64,000 nt of DNA from Dillenia suffruticosa (GCA_033439265.1 JAVTVX010000020.1:20788001-20852000); one strand, 5' to 3'. Shown: positions 12,764-24,802, numbered from the stretch's first letter. Notes: generated by a model not told the origin, from the sequence alone. A program made the numbers and translations.

Positions 12764-14024
12764 TCGTCCGATTGGTCATCTAGCATCTCAACTCATAGCA
12801 ATGTGATCCTTTCACCAGTGCAGATTGGGCTTGACTAATCCGATAAAAGAGCCCAGTGTAAGACCTACTGATGAGCCATAAGTGAAATCCATCTATTCAT
12901 GGTATATCCAACTAGAATGTAAAACACATTTTTACACATTTCTTCACTTAAGTGTTTCTTAAAACTGCCTCAACATTTTTCTTCTTCAAAATGTGCAGCA
13001 AGAGCATCAAGCATTGAGTAAAAGCAAAGTACAGCGCAACAGAAGCAGGAAAAACATTCTTGTCATATTTCTACACTCAGTTGTGAAAATGAAAATGTAT
13101 GTTTGTAAGTCATTGTCATTGTCCTATTCCATTTATCTTCTATGTTGCATGAGCACTTCTAGAATAAACAAGAATATGCTCGGACATGTCCTTTTGACAC
13201 GTCTTTAGTGTCTTAAGATAATGCAAACTTTCTATAACTTTGTCTAGGCACATCCCATCACTTCTTGCATCCCCCAAGTTAACCCCTTTTGACACCAACC
13301 TTAATATCACATCGAACAAGCATAGAAGAATAGAGAGTCGGCCAACTCTTTTGTTGTCACACTTAAATATGCCATATCTAATCAAACTAATTTTTTCAAG
13401 AGTAGAATGCAAAAAACAGTCAACAATTTGAAAGGCTGTTCCAGTTATTTACTCTGAGACATCCGTTTTAGTTCCACATTTACAAGCACAACAATATACA
13501 TAATATTTGGCAAGTAATCCAGAAATCCCTCGTTATTTCAGCCGCAGGGGGGGGGGAGAGTTTAATTTCAATTTTATTAAATTTTCTCAGTCATACCAAG
13601 CAACGGGTTTTATGTCGTAGAAGTTGATAAATTTCAATGTCACAACATATGGTTGCTTGAACTAAAATTGAGATGGGATTGCAGACCTTATCGATGAGAG
13701 GAAACTGAGCACGCATAATCCGAAGAGCTGCCAAGTTATCGCTGAATGTTAGGTTTTCCTCTGCCAATCAATCCAATATTCAGTAAACTATCAAAAAGTC
13801 AATAGCAATAGGATCCTCCTTTGCTTAATTTCAAACAAAAATGAAGATAGAGAGAGACGGAGAGAGTTACTGAGAGATGGGAATTGGTCGATTTCTTCAG
13901 CTGCAGTTCCAATCTCTTCATCCCTCTCTCGTTTTTTGCCTCTAGATGATGACGAGTTCTCCATTTCAAGATAGGGGGTTGAAATCCAAAACCCTAAAAT
14001 TTTCCATTTGACGGGGTTAGGGTT
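12764..14024. repeat. Tandem duplication, distal copy (STK19-like 5' end)
   Basis: Second copy of the same unit, with many substitutions and small indels; for example the G9 tract near 13547 is absent from the proximal copy. On the minus strand it holds a second exon 1 at 13964-13871 (MENSSSSRGKKRERDEEIG) and a second exon 2 near 13770-13687 (FSDNLAALRIMRAQFPLIDK). The unique DNA beyond 14025 makes this the copy with the outer, probably original, promoter. A transcript starting here would have to skip or include the proximal exons. Confidence 0.9.
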
Positions 14025-15570
14025 ATTTTCAATCTTTAAAAAATTACCTTATCAAAGACTGTTATAATAGAACCTCCACAAATACTGTTATAAATAAATT
14101 ACTTTATTTAACCAATTACTATTTTTAAATCAATCATCTTGAATATTATTTTGTACTTGTAATTAATTAATTAAAAATTTTTTCTTCCTCCTTACCCCTA
14201 ATAATTTTTGCTTCTGCAGAACATACTCATGCCCACCCTAATTTTCCTTTCTATTCTTTTTTTTTTTTTCTTTAATCTTCCACCAAAAACATTAGCCTTT
14301 TGTATTCTTATATTTACATAGAACCAAATCCAATAAAACCCAAGATTCGAATTAAGTTTTAAAATTAATTATTTAATGAATAATCTAATATAAATTATTG
14401 ATTTGATTTTGTTATGTAATATATTATAAAAATAATTGTTAAAACTCCTATTATTATAAATAATTAATTAATTAATTATGATATATAAATTTATTTGGTA
14501 CGCATGATTTATTAATTATTGTGTTTTTTGGTATACATTAAAAAAATAATTGATTAAAATAAAATAGTTTATTTTTGTGTGTTGGGTAGATTAAAAAGTT
14601 ATTTGTCTAGTAATTGATTATTCCTGCTTTTGTGTGTGCTTTAGTATAAAATAAAAAAAAATTTAAGACAAAACATTCAAAATTTTTGTATTAGGCATGA
14701 TTTATAAATTAGTGAGTGTGCTTTAGTGTATATTAAAGAAGTGATTAAAATAAACTAGTTTATTTTTGTAGTAAATTAATTTTCTAATTTATTGAGATTT
14801 TATTATAACAATATCTAATAAAATTTGTTTCTATTTTATGTTTGGATTAATAAGAAAATTTATATTAAAATATTGAATTCAAAATTAACAAGAAAATAAT
14901 ATTAACTAATAAGATAAAAATGACATAAAAAAATGAGATCATCAAGAGGACAGTTTAGTGGTCATAACCCTCTTTCCCACCATTTCTGACTTGACGTAAC
15001 AAAAATCAAAATGAGACACCAAAAAAGGGAATAATGAACCGTAATAAAATAAATCTATTCTTGGCTTTTACATTAAATAAATCAGATTTTCATATCAATT
15101 TTCCTTTTAAAATGAGAAAACTAAATTTGGTTCTTTTTGCAAAATAAATAAATAGAATTGATAAAATTACGGGTCTAGTTAAACACTATAGACCAAAACT
15201 TTCTAAAATTGGGCACCAAATTCCGGATTAAAAGTTTGGATGCACAATTAAATTCTGATTTTCTTATACAACTAAAAATAATTTGACAATAAATATACTC
15301 AGTAATTTTTCTTAAAGACTGACTTTGGTTTATTAAGTGATTTTATAAAGAAATTGTATTTATCGTATGATTTTTAATTCATGGGTTTTCCATTAAATAA
15401 ATAAAAAAATCTATTTTTTATCACCATATTTGAAACTAAATCAATTTCAAAATTTTTTACCAGCTCAAAATACCCACAACCACAGATCTTTTGATTTCTC
15501 TTTCTACACTTTCAAAATGTATTACTTATTTGTCTTTCACCTGTGCTTTGGGCCTCCCTGTTGCGGCTAC
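14025..15570. other. AT-rich spacer with an internal direct repeat
   Basis: Noncoding and very AT-rich. Two related segments of about 80 bp lie in direct orientation at 14497-14577 and 14688-14769. Both contain GCATGATTTAT and, about 45 bp on, a GATTAAAATAAA-type stretch ending in AGTTTATTTTTGT. No gene or transposon ends are recognised around them. The rest shows only poly-A/T tracts. Confidence 0.5.
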
Positions 15571-15580
15571 CAACAAGGAT

Positions 15581-16497
15581 TTATTTACTATAATATTATT
15601 ATTTTTAATTAAAATTATTTAGGTATTATTCTTTTTATTCTCATACTGCTAATTTTGTATTCTGTGAGTGCGAAATCATCTAAACTAATCTCATTGATTT
15701 TATTAAATAAAATGATTATTTTGTATTTTGAGAATACGAAACTGAAATCATATTTTTAGAGCGAAATTATGAACATCAAGAGATCAGATCCATGTGAAAT
15801 TTTCTTTCTCCTATCGCTTTCCTCCTTTTTTTTCCCAACTCTCTGTCTCTCTCTCTCACACGGTTTGAGCCTTAGAAACAACCAAAAAAGGGTAAAAAAA
15901 GAACAGATATAGGATTCTTAGAGCGGAGAGGATGAAAATGAACGAGAATTAGTTGCACAGAGGGAGAGAAATGGGTTCAGAGAGAAAAAAGTAGAGGTGT
16001 TCAGAGGGAGAAAACCGAAGCCATTTTTGTTTGTGTCTCCCTCAAAGATGGCAATTAAAATAATAATAAGAAGAAGAAGAAATGGGAATTAAAGATGAAA
16101 AACTTACCACGACTACCTTCACAACCCATAAACCAACAATAACAAGACGAATTTGTATTTTTGTAGGGAGTCACCTGAAGAGAAAGAGAGAGAGAGAGAG
16201 AGTTTTTAGGGGAAAAAGAAGTCAGAAATTATAGTTGGAATATATTTTGGGTGGTTCGTGGCTATAAATAAACTGTGGGCAGAAATTGTGGGTTTGGATA
16301 TACTAAAGAAATTGATTTTATATTTTAAGAGTACGAATTTAGTTTTGTACTAGAGAGTACAAATTTCTTTTTTTAAAAAAATAAATTTAAATTAAACATG
16401 ATTTCGCGTATTGAGATTACAAAATCAATAATTTAGAAAAAAATAATAATAATATTTAAATAATTTTAATTAAATAAATAATATTTTGTAAATAACC
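15581..16497. mobile_element. Mutator-like non-autonomous transposon with long inverted ends
   Basis: The left end begins TTATTTAC and the right end finishes GTAAATAACCC. The inner sequence of both arms stays alignable in inverted orientation for well over 100 bp; for example AATTAAAATTATTTA is shared and GCGAAATCAT recurs in both arms. The flanks carry the perfect 10-bp direct repeat CAACAAGGAT at 15571-15580 and 16498-16507. Long inverted ends plus a 9-10 bp target duplication are the pattern of Mutator-like elements. The interior has CT- and GA-rich tracts and no transposase. The arms contain repeated GAGTACGAAAT-like motifs. Exact ends could shift by 1-3 bases because the right end shows a CCC with no partner on the left. 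Confidence 0.75.
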
Positions 16498-16507
16498 CAA
16501 CAAGGAT

Positions 16508-18606
16508 GAAGACAGAAATTTTGACAAGTAAGAACAAACCTGATCACTAGCGAAACAAACAGCAAGTGCAAATGATTAAAAAATACAAATAAATCAAACT
16601 AAAGACTATTTTCTTTTAGTCATAATTTTAAGTTTGAATCGTGAGAATGAAAATATAATATTTGAGTAAATCAATTACTTAATGGGTTTCATCGTATTTA
16701 AGTCGAATTAATTATGTAAAGTTCGTATATCGATTGATAATAAATATTCAACTTACAAGAAAAAAAATTACAAATCAGGTGAAGTGATAAAAGCATAAAT
16801 TGATATAATAATTGTTATTGATTTTTCTTTTTTTGAATAAATATTATACTGATAGTTATATTTTGTGATATCTGATATTTTAGAATCGATGAAAAAGGTT
16901 TATAAAGAAAAGTAAAGAAAAATGAATCAATTTAGAGTATATATGTAAAAACTGAAAAAAAAAATAGACAGTAATGCTCTTTAATTGGCGCATGGGCATG
17001 CAGATCTTACAAATGTTATGAAGATCAATGCAACATGTTTCCTTCCTAAATTGCATGAGAATTTAAGGAAATTTAAGATTGATTTGGAAGTTTTAATCAT
17101 TAACAACATATATTGATTTATTCCTAATATTTAGAATAGAAAATTTGAAAACTCTAACTTTTATAATTTTTTATTTTATTTAATTTATTTTTTTAGACTA
17201 TTTAGTAATTAGAAGCTTTTTTTTATTTATTTAGTAGTTGCTGGATCTAGAGATATTTCTATTTTAGAAAATAGGAAATTCATTCCTATATATATAGGGG
17301 CAAGAGCGAGACTTATGTCCTGTAGCTTTCTTCGGTACATTTTGTCTCCACCACGTTTATTTCCGGTAGCAATGTTATTTCTTTTGTGAGTTTTTCCTTT
17401 ATTTCTAAATGAAACATTATTGAAATTTTGATTTTCTATAGAACTATGAGATCGAATTGAACATATTAAATTAATATATTATATGTATTTATTTAATTTT
17501 TATACTTTATAGAGTATGATTTTCTAAAGTTTATTAAATAATGATTAATATTTAATAGTTTTAGAATAATTTATAACCAATTAAAATAATAAATTTATAA
17601 TTATTTGTTTGTTTTAATATAGTGGAGAATGATATAAATATATGACTTTATTAATAATCCAATCTATATCAAATAATCTAATTTAAATAAATCCGTTGAA
17701 TGTTTATTGAATAGAATTGAGTCTGAATATTAAATTTTAAGAGTTTTTTTAGAGTTATTTTTTATTAAAAAAATAATTGACGAGATTCTCTTAATTGTCG
17801 ACGAATTAAGGAGAGATTAGTTATTTGGCGTTTGTTGAATGATTATAACTAATTTATTTATAATTTAATAAATTCATTAAATAAATCGATAATCAATCAT
17901 CCAAATCAAAGTGAATATAATTCCTTTGTCTAGAAATTGATTTTTCATTAAATTGTATTTCTTTAATTTTGAATTACTTATTTATTTTTAGTGAAATTTT
18001 TATTTTCCTTAATTTATTAGTTTAGTTAATTTTTAACTCTCATATTTTATTTTTATTTCCATAAAATAAATAAATCCACCACTCGCTAATAAGTCGGTCC
18101 TACTCATTCTATACTAATATTTTACGAATTAAGTTAATTTATTTTTAATAATTTAACGACATAATATAAATCTGTCGTTTCCATTTTTCTCGGTTTTACA
18201 AAGAATTCTAAAGAAATTTTACATGCATTTTCAATCCCTTGAATTGGCATTAATTAACCACAAATTCAGCTCGATTAAATCCAAGGTTGATATCTATCAT
18301 GGGAACAACACAGCTTTGTCTTGTACTTGGAACAAGTGCAATAATAATTATGAGGGCATCGCTTTTATGCATGATGACACAAATTGAATCAACAAAAAAA
18401 TTAATTATAAGTCTGGTTGTAAAGCACCCCAAACTTTTTTGGGTCGGGAAATGTCATTGTGCAACATAAAATGCTTCCATATAAGTACATAGAATCAGTT
18501 CATTTGTTGGGTCCCCAACGATTGCCCACAAATACTAAATTCTTAAACCACAAACTTTGTTTGACAATAAATCCCTCTGAGTTTAGGGTCTCATTGCATT
18601 CTTTTC
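16508..18606. other. AT-rich intergenic DNA
   Basis: About 2.1 kb of AT-rich sequence between the Mutator-like element and the stop of the Vps62 gene. A stretch at about 17260-17440 (TATATATAGGGGCAAGAGC, then later a polyadenylation-like AAATGAAACATTATTG) resembles an LTR R/U5 region, but I see no matching second copy. The last few hundred bases probably hold the 3' untranslated region of the neighbouring gene. Confidence 0.4.
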
Positions 18607-20556
18607 TCAAACTTCATCACCACTCCAATTCTTTTTCATTTTAGGACCACATGGCCCATATTCACCACGTATTTGATGAGGCAAACTTCTCACAAATTTC
18701 TCAAATTTAGGTTTGAGCTTTTTAGGCAACAATTTCTCCACCTTCTTGAGCTCAAAATTTATGTCATAATCTATTCGTGGACCCCATTTTCGAGTATAGT
18801 TAAGCCATGGAGGTTCAACAATATCTGTTCCCAAGTACTCAACTGCAACAATAGCATAACGCACCCCGGCATCCACAGTCATCTTGCTTTTCGCCACATC
18901 GTTCCGTATTCCTATCCCTCCATTCCCATCTAAAACAAGCCCCGGTTTGGGATACATTGCATGTCCATGCAATGACGAATATACAACAGGCTTGTTTCCT
19001 GTAAAATCAGATTTAAACTTACATTTAAATAATTATAAAAATTTAAATTAATATAGACGGGTATATTTAGAACTATAGATACTATGGTTACCTGTTTGAA
19101 ACTCCAGATTTGGAGGATCAACCCATGTCCCTCTACCATGTTGGGAGAGATAAACCTTACTCAACTCTCCATTAAAATTACTAATTCTCAATGTCACATG
19201 CTCCCAATCACCAACATGTTCACCAATTTTCTTAAATGAAATATTAATTAACTCAATCTTGCCTCTAGCTGGCCCATTGAAAGGGTAAAAGAACCATACC
19301 ACAATATCCGTAAATGTCCCTCCAAACATGGATTTGACATGTAAATAAACTTCCGAACTCTGTAAATCTCCTTTCTTAACTTTGTCTTTACTTCCAATGT
19401 CCTGGGGCAGGTCCAACCAGTACTTTCCATCCTTCGATGACCCTCCCAGTGGAAGGTCTTTGCCGTTTGGTTGGATACGAATAGGATTGGATTCGTTTCC
19501 TTTATGATATAGCAAAGCTCCATTGCGAAAGAACCAGTTCACTGAGGAGGGAAAGTATTTCTCGCGGGGATGGAAGTAGATGACTGGTGAATAAGCCTCA
19601 AATAATGCCTTAATCTGGTCTAGATCAGGCATGTTTGAAGAGATATTGCCCTTGTTTTTTAGGCAAGAAAGAGACGGAGATGTAGAACCAGAAATGTTTG
19701 CCACAAAACTACCAACTGAGACACCTTGAGCTTGGATTCCTCTACTAGCTGGTTGACTAGTGAATAAGTTTAACCCACTTGAATTGCTAGTCTTACCTTG
19801 TCCCCAGATCCACGTGTCAGCTTTACATTTTTCGGCGAGGTCAGCTCGGACGCATCTGACCTTGTCCAGGGGAGGCTTGTCACGGGAACCTGTGATAATG
19901 TACCCAAGGGCTCTGTAGCCGTCGGGCGGAACCGGGAACCAAATGTAGCCGTTACCCTCTTTTTTGATGTTCAATGACACACTACTCCAAACTAGAGTAT
20001 AGTCAATTGGTAATTTAAGAGCACTAGAAGAATTGTCTTTTCCTACCAAAACCCAACCATAGAGAGCTTGGTTGTTGGGTTGCGCATAGCTACCAAGCAT
20101 GAAGAAACCATCTGGCAACGCGGAAGGCACGTAAAATGATGCACCGAGGTTGTCCGGTCCTCCTTCATGTGTAGCCCATACCTTAGTAAGGGATGAGATT
20201 TGGGACACCACTAGTCCTCCTAAATCAATCGTGCCTCTGGCAAAACCATTGCCTACACAAGAAATAAATCACAAAAATAATTAGCCTAAAGAAAATGGAA
20301 TATAGAGGAATGTTATATTTCAAAGTCAGTCCATCCTAAAATTATTGACTGATATAATGTTGTACTTGGGCGATCATAATATGTCATGCTCAGCATGATA
20401 AATAGAATTTCTTTAAATGGAATTGATGATTTGTTTTGATGAAATACCTGGTGGCCAAGAAAGAAGAGGTGACGGGAGCTTGAAAGAGGTTTCAATTGCC
20501 AAGGCTTTCGTCTCTATCGTTGTTGCAGAGGACTGAAGAGTAAGGCAACTTCCCAT
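18607..20556 (-). CDS. Vps62 / DUF946 family protein
   Basis: Three exons on the minus strand: 20556-20448, 20252-19092 and 18998-18607. Phases close to give 553 residues. The chosen start gives MGSCLTLQSSATTIETKAL. A frame open further upstream adds a hydrophobic stretch that is probably leader sequence. The body matches plant proteins annotated as vacuolar protein sorting-associated protein 62 (DUF946), with landmarks VWATHEGGPDNLGASFYVPS, DGFFMLGSYAQPNN, AYSPVIYFHPREKYFPSS, IGEHVGDWEHVTLRISNF, VYLSQHGRGTWVDP and HGHAMYPKPG. The HVGDWEHVTLR and HGHAMYP segments are the most conserved in the family. Molecular function is not established for plant members; the name comes from similarity to yeast Vps62. 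No frameshift or stop interrupts the model. It lies head to head with the PMT8-like gene, about 5 kb apart. Confidence 0.92.
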
Positions 20557-22671
20557 TGTTGAGTTGTGAAGGAGAAGAAAAATTACGAGATTTATAAGCA
20601 TGGCTTGAATCCGAAATCGAAAAGAATATAGCAAGTGAAATGCAAGCAGAAGGAAAAGGTGTCTTGCAAGGGGCATATGTTGTTAGATTTAAATGCCAAA
20701 GTTCCTGAAGTGATGGTCCTCCCATGGTATAAATGTAATTGTTTGGTTACACTAGTTTGGGACAGCAAATTTTCTCTCCCCTTAATAATACGGGTGTTTA
20801 ATTATAATTAATTATTTTAAACATAATTCTAAGATCAGAATGTCACATGTTTGAACGAAAGAAATTAGGAAATGCTGCTAATAAGTTATAACTCAGCATA
20901 CATCATTGTCTTCCCTTTAAAAATCTCGAATTCAAATCTCTTTTATGTATCAAAAAAGGAAAATTAAGAAACACTAATCATAAATTAAGTCGTTTATTCC
21001 ATAAATTCATTTGGTAAAATAATAATGAAATTCAACCCGAAGGGAAAAGATGAACTCAAGTTTCGTATACGTCTAAAAGACCAACTCAATTTTGCTACAC
21101 AAATATAGGAACAAGAGTAATGTAATTTAGATTTTTTTTATTAAAAGAAAAAAGATGGAAAAATAAAATGATGAATGACGGAGTTATCGATAAAATTTTC
21201 TCATTCAAAAATATTTGCCATTTTGATAACAAAAACATTGTTCTTGAAATAATTACAGTGAAGAATCACTTTTTAGCACCTTTGCCTTCTCTGGTCAATG
21301 AACAAATATTGCTAGATCTATTTATTGGTCAAAGCTTGTCACAATTCATACAATTAGCAAGAGAAATTTTAAAAACAAGGGGCCATGGCCGCTTCCATGA
21401 TTGGGAAAAGGAAAATTTTGGATCACCTTAGCCTCATTATATACAATTATTAAACCATATAATATACAGTAACTCTCTAATTTATCGATTAATTTTTTAA
21501 ATAAAAATTCAACGTTAGGTTGCTTCAAAATCCAAGTTTGTTTTCTCGACTTCCATCGAAGTTAGTTCTAATCCATTCCATCAAAATAATTTAATATCAG
21601 ATGTAAAGAGATGTAAAAGTTTTATGTTAATTAATTTAATTCTTGGGATATGGTTTATATACATGAGAACTTTTCACGTACTGATTCAAGACTTAGGATA
21701 TAATATATAAACACTTGAGCGGCAGGATAATTTACTTTGTTAATCAGAAATTTCGAATTCAAACTCTTAGAATGATGAAAAAGGATTTAGAAAAGTCAAC
21801 TCAAAAAATGTGTCTCACAATATTCGAATCAAATTATTCAGATAAAATTTGAATATCGATGGTAAAAAAAAATGATATGATACACAAATTGTGAGAAATT
21901 TTTATCACAAACAGGTAGTTATGCCCTAACGGTATAAATGCTGCAACGACCAATTCAGATCCAGTATACGTTGAAATCAACTAATTCAAGATTTGGAACA
22001 TGATATTTGCCATAACTCTGGGAAATCTCTAATTTTTTTTTTTTTTGAAGGTGAAAGACTTTTATTAATATTATATTACTTTGCCCCTTTTTTACTTTCC
22101 TATTTTGATTCAATTTATTTTGGTACTTAAAAACTCATATCCCTCTCTCTCGATAAGGCGTGAGCTCATAAAAAGAAACAATAGAATAAAAAACAATTCA
22201 CAAGGCTCTGCATTACATAAGAAAGATGAAATTCACATCGGAGTATGAAATCTAGCTTTGTTTTGGGTTTATGAAATTTGGCTTCCTTTTCTTTTATAAC
22301 AAACTGGTATTTAAATTAATATTTTGATTAATATAATTCGATTGTTATCAAATCCAATTTAAAAAAGAATTCTTCTAATATAATATTTTCTATTTATAAT
22401 TTTCAAATTTAAGATTTAGTTAAAAATTTTAACATTTTTATCTATTAAACTAATTGTTTATTGATATGAAATTTGTTTTTTTTTAATTCCTATCATCGAT
22501 ATCTGAAATTATACTCCAATGAATTCGGTTCGAGTATCTGTGAGGCTCCTATTTAAGGGGATAACTCTCCTAACATAGTTTTTTTCTTTTATTTTTAAGT
22601 TTTTAATTTAAAATCTAGTTAAAAAACATAGTATCGAATAAATTTGGCTTTCAGTGACATACAAAACGACT

Positions 22672-23115
22672 AGTGTCTATTTGACAGGATTTTTTTTAGC
22701 TGATCTTCTCTTTTTAAAGAGAAATAAAAATTAATTTTTAAAAATTTTTTTTTAATTTGTTTGATTTTTTTACTTTTTAAAATAAAGTTAAAAATTAAAA
22801 ATTAATTTCATTTTTACTTTTTTACTTTTGAAATAAAGTTAAAAGTTAAAAATTAATGGTAATATTTGAAATTTTGTATCATTCAAATAAATATATTAAT
22901 GAAATAAAAACACTTATATAAGAATATAAATTGAATAAAAAATATATATATTTACGAAAAAACGATGGATTAAAAAGAGAGAAGAAAAAACTCTTTCCAT
23001 AAGTTTTTTCTTAAAATCTATTTTTAAAATTTTTTTCATAAAAAATAATTTTTTAATAGACTTCTTTTTATAAGAATAATAGAAAATGAAAAAAAATCTT
23101 ATCAAACAAGCACTT
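22672..23115. mobile_element. Candidate AT-rich MITE with imperfect terminal inverted repeats
   Basis: The left end AGTGTCTATTTGACAGGATT pairs imperfectly with the reverse complement of the right end (AGTGCTTGTTTGATAAGATT). Both continue into T-rich tracts. Inside, a roughly 40-bp unit containing AAATAAAGTTAAAA occurs twice in tandem (about 22775-22856). The size fits a MITE. I could not find a convincing target-site duplication. Confidence 0.4.
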
Positions 23116-24365
23116 TTTTTTTGTATCTGATGGTATTTTCGTCCCAACTAATAGGAATCAAACAAACGCTTTGACAAGCGCTTTGTCTAGACTTCTAAAT
23201 GCCACCATCTTGCCAAGCCCAATAGAGGTTTGGGATTGGGCCAGTAGTGTCCGTCTTACCCACCTCACCAAAAAAAAAAAATTGTCACCATCTGTCCTCG
23301 GTTCCGCTTATTGGGCTTTTTACTCGCATGGAGCTCAGCTGTGGGTAGCTCGGACTTGCTTGGGTGGGGCCTGGTCGCAACTGTTCAACGACAATACCCA
23401 ACCCAACCCCACCAAGGGGGGAACTACAATTTTCGATCTTGATTTTATTTGCATTTTTCCTAAATTGTCGGTCTAGTTTAGTTTTCGGGGGGCATGTCCA
23501 ACCAAAATAAAAATAGAATAGAATTAATCATTTGTAATTAAAATATTCAGATTTTAATAAGGTTAAAAGTCATTAGGGTTCTGAACATGTTGGGATGTTA
23601 AAGATCATATTTAAAGGGTTAGTTTTGATATTAATTTTTTTTTTAAATTGAATAAATCTTTAAGTTCTTACATTCGGTACCAAAACAAACAATTCATCTA
23701 GAAGCAAGAAGTTGTCTCCAAAAATGTTGAAGCTTATAAAAAAAAAAAAGGCCTTAACGGTAAAAATGTTAGATTTCTTAATTATAGTGTAAAAAATATT
23801 TTATGTGACTCAAATACCAAATATTAACCAACACTCGATCTAATAAATAAACATGTTAAATTTGTTAACTAAATTTCAGATTCAAAATTTAAGAATGAAA
23901 AAAATTATGTTGAGTGAGTTTTTTTCTAAATTAAATCCGATAACATTCAGAATGAATTAGTCTGATTTCAAATACCTATTTTTTTTTAAAAAAAATTATA
24001 TATATACACACCAAATGAGGATCAGAAAGCTTTCTGTTAGGCTTGACCACCATTTAGGAGTCGGCCTAGCATTAGCCAATGGTTTGGTGAATTTATATAT
24101 ATATATATATATATCTATGTCCTTCCATTACGTTTATATCAATACTCAAATGCACTCTCTGAGTATTAATATGATACTTTTTAAATGTTTATCTGGAGAA
24201 TTAAATTAACCTTAAAATTGGAAGGGACAAAACCAATTCCCGATTCCTGTTGCTCAAAAATGGCACCAAGACATTTCATTTTTCACATGCTAATCTCTTT
24301 TTTGGATCTGATCGGATCTCTCATTTCATTTTACGCGTTCCTTTCACTCATTCTTCTCTCTCTCT

Positions 24366-24367
<2 letters not shown>

Positions 24368-24403
<36 letters not shown>
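24368..24403. repeat. (CT)n microsatellite in the PMT8-like leader
   Basis: A run of about 18 CT units, 1.2 kb upstream of the PMT8-like start codon and just before the probable 5'-UTR intron donor. CT-rich leaders are common in plant genes and may sit in the promoter or 5' UTR. A second, longer TC run lies at 24757-24799, inside the proposed leader intron. Confidence 0.85.
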
Positions 24404-24406
<3 letters not shown>

Positions 24407-24431
24407 TCATTAGCTTTCACATTCAATTCTG

Positions 24432-24753
24432 GTAACCTCTCTCCATCTTTCGAGTGATTCAGATATGTTGATTATTATACGCTCTGAATCTCAATCTCTT
24501 TATATATTGAACGTCTAATTGCATTGCCTTCGGAGTTTGTTGCTTTTTTTCACTTGAATGCTTCATTGTGGTTTCTTTTCCTTCACTTGACAATTTTTCT
24601 CTATGCAATTGCTAGTTGTTTCGGATCTACAGCACTTGACAAATTTCGAGTTTTGAAAATGATACTGTTTGTTAATCATGTCCATTCTTTAGTTACACCT
24701 TTTCTTTTGTCATGTTATTGCTGTCGGTCGTCCACCCTTTCGATGCCTTTCGT

Positions 24754-24802
<49 letters not shown>

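Larger units (their letters stand above)
6036..13964 (-). pseudogene. STK19-like winged-helix protein gene, probably a decayed copy
   Basis: I recognise the plant STK19 family (serine/threonine-protein kinase 19 homologues, nuclear winged-helix DNA-binding proteins; the human protein acts in transcription-coupled repair). Exons on the minus strand: 12696-12603 (MEKLSSSRGKRQERDEEIG), 12497-12424 (ending MRAQFPHIDK), 11389-11309 (ITVLPFILRS to TQVDRELE), 9791-9698 (REKVLRIFKLNTGQDDHAIM), 9579-9463 (MKRMEAKKLGHLAVFEWFKT), about 7536-7480 (ELKDEHVSLLINVGLL), 6373-6296 (MDPNMHWFAIPNIGSILKGF) and a last exon ending at the stop 6036-6038 (LIGSGHLKIVHTPTDLVVQV). Three faults are visible. Exon 4 is 94 nt where its phase-0 neighbours require 93, so TTTGTAGGATGA shifts into a stop. 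The last exon has an in-frame TAA at 6174-6176, just before the conserved tail. Exon 6 abuts a run of ten G and has no clear acceptor. A second copy of exons 1-2 lies upstream at 13964-13871 and near 13770-13687. Family identity is fairly certain; loss of function is inferred. Confidence 0.75.

Noticed and set aside
12697-12786. 30-codon N-terminal extension of the proximal STK19-like exon 1
   Set aside because: In frame, but it reads through the conserved start region. The distal copy begins at the matching MENSS/MEKLS methionine, and the extension contains the duplication junction.
17260-17440. LTR-like stretch with TATATATAGGGG and a poly-A-like signal
   Set aside because: No second LTR, no primer-binding site or polypurine tract, and no target duplication found, so I do not call a solo LTR.
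18250-18600. Short frames on both strands downstream of the Vps62 stop
   Set aside because: About 60 codons each, overlapping, without homology; likely 3' UTR and spacer.
23171-23476. 101-codon open frame in the Vps62-PMT8 intergenic region
   Set aside because: No recognisable domain, a run of lysines from a poly-A tract, and no flanking splice or promoter signals.
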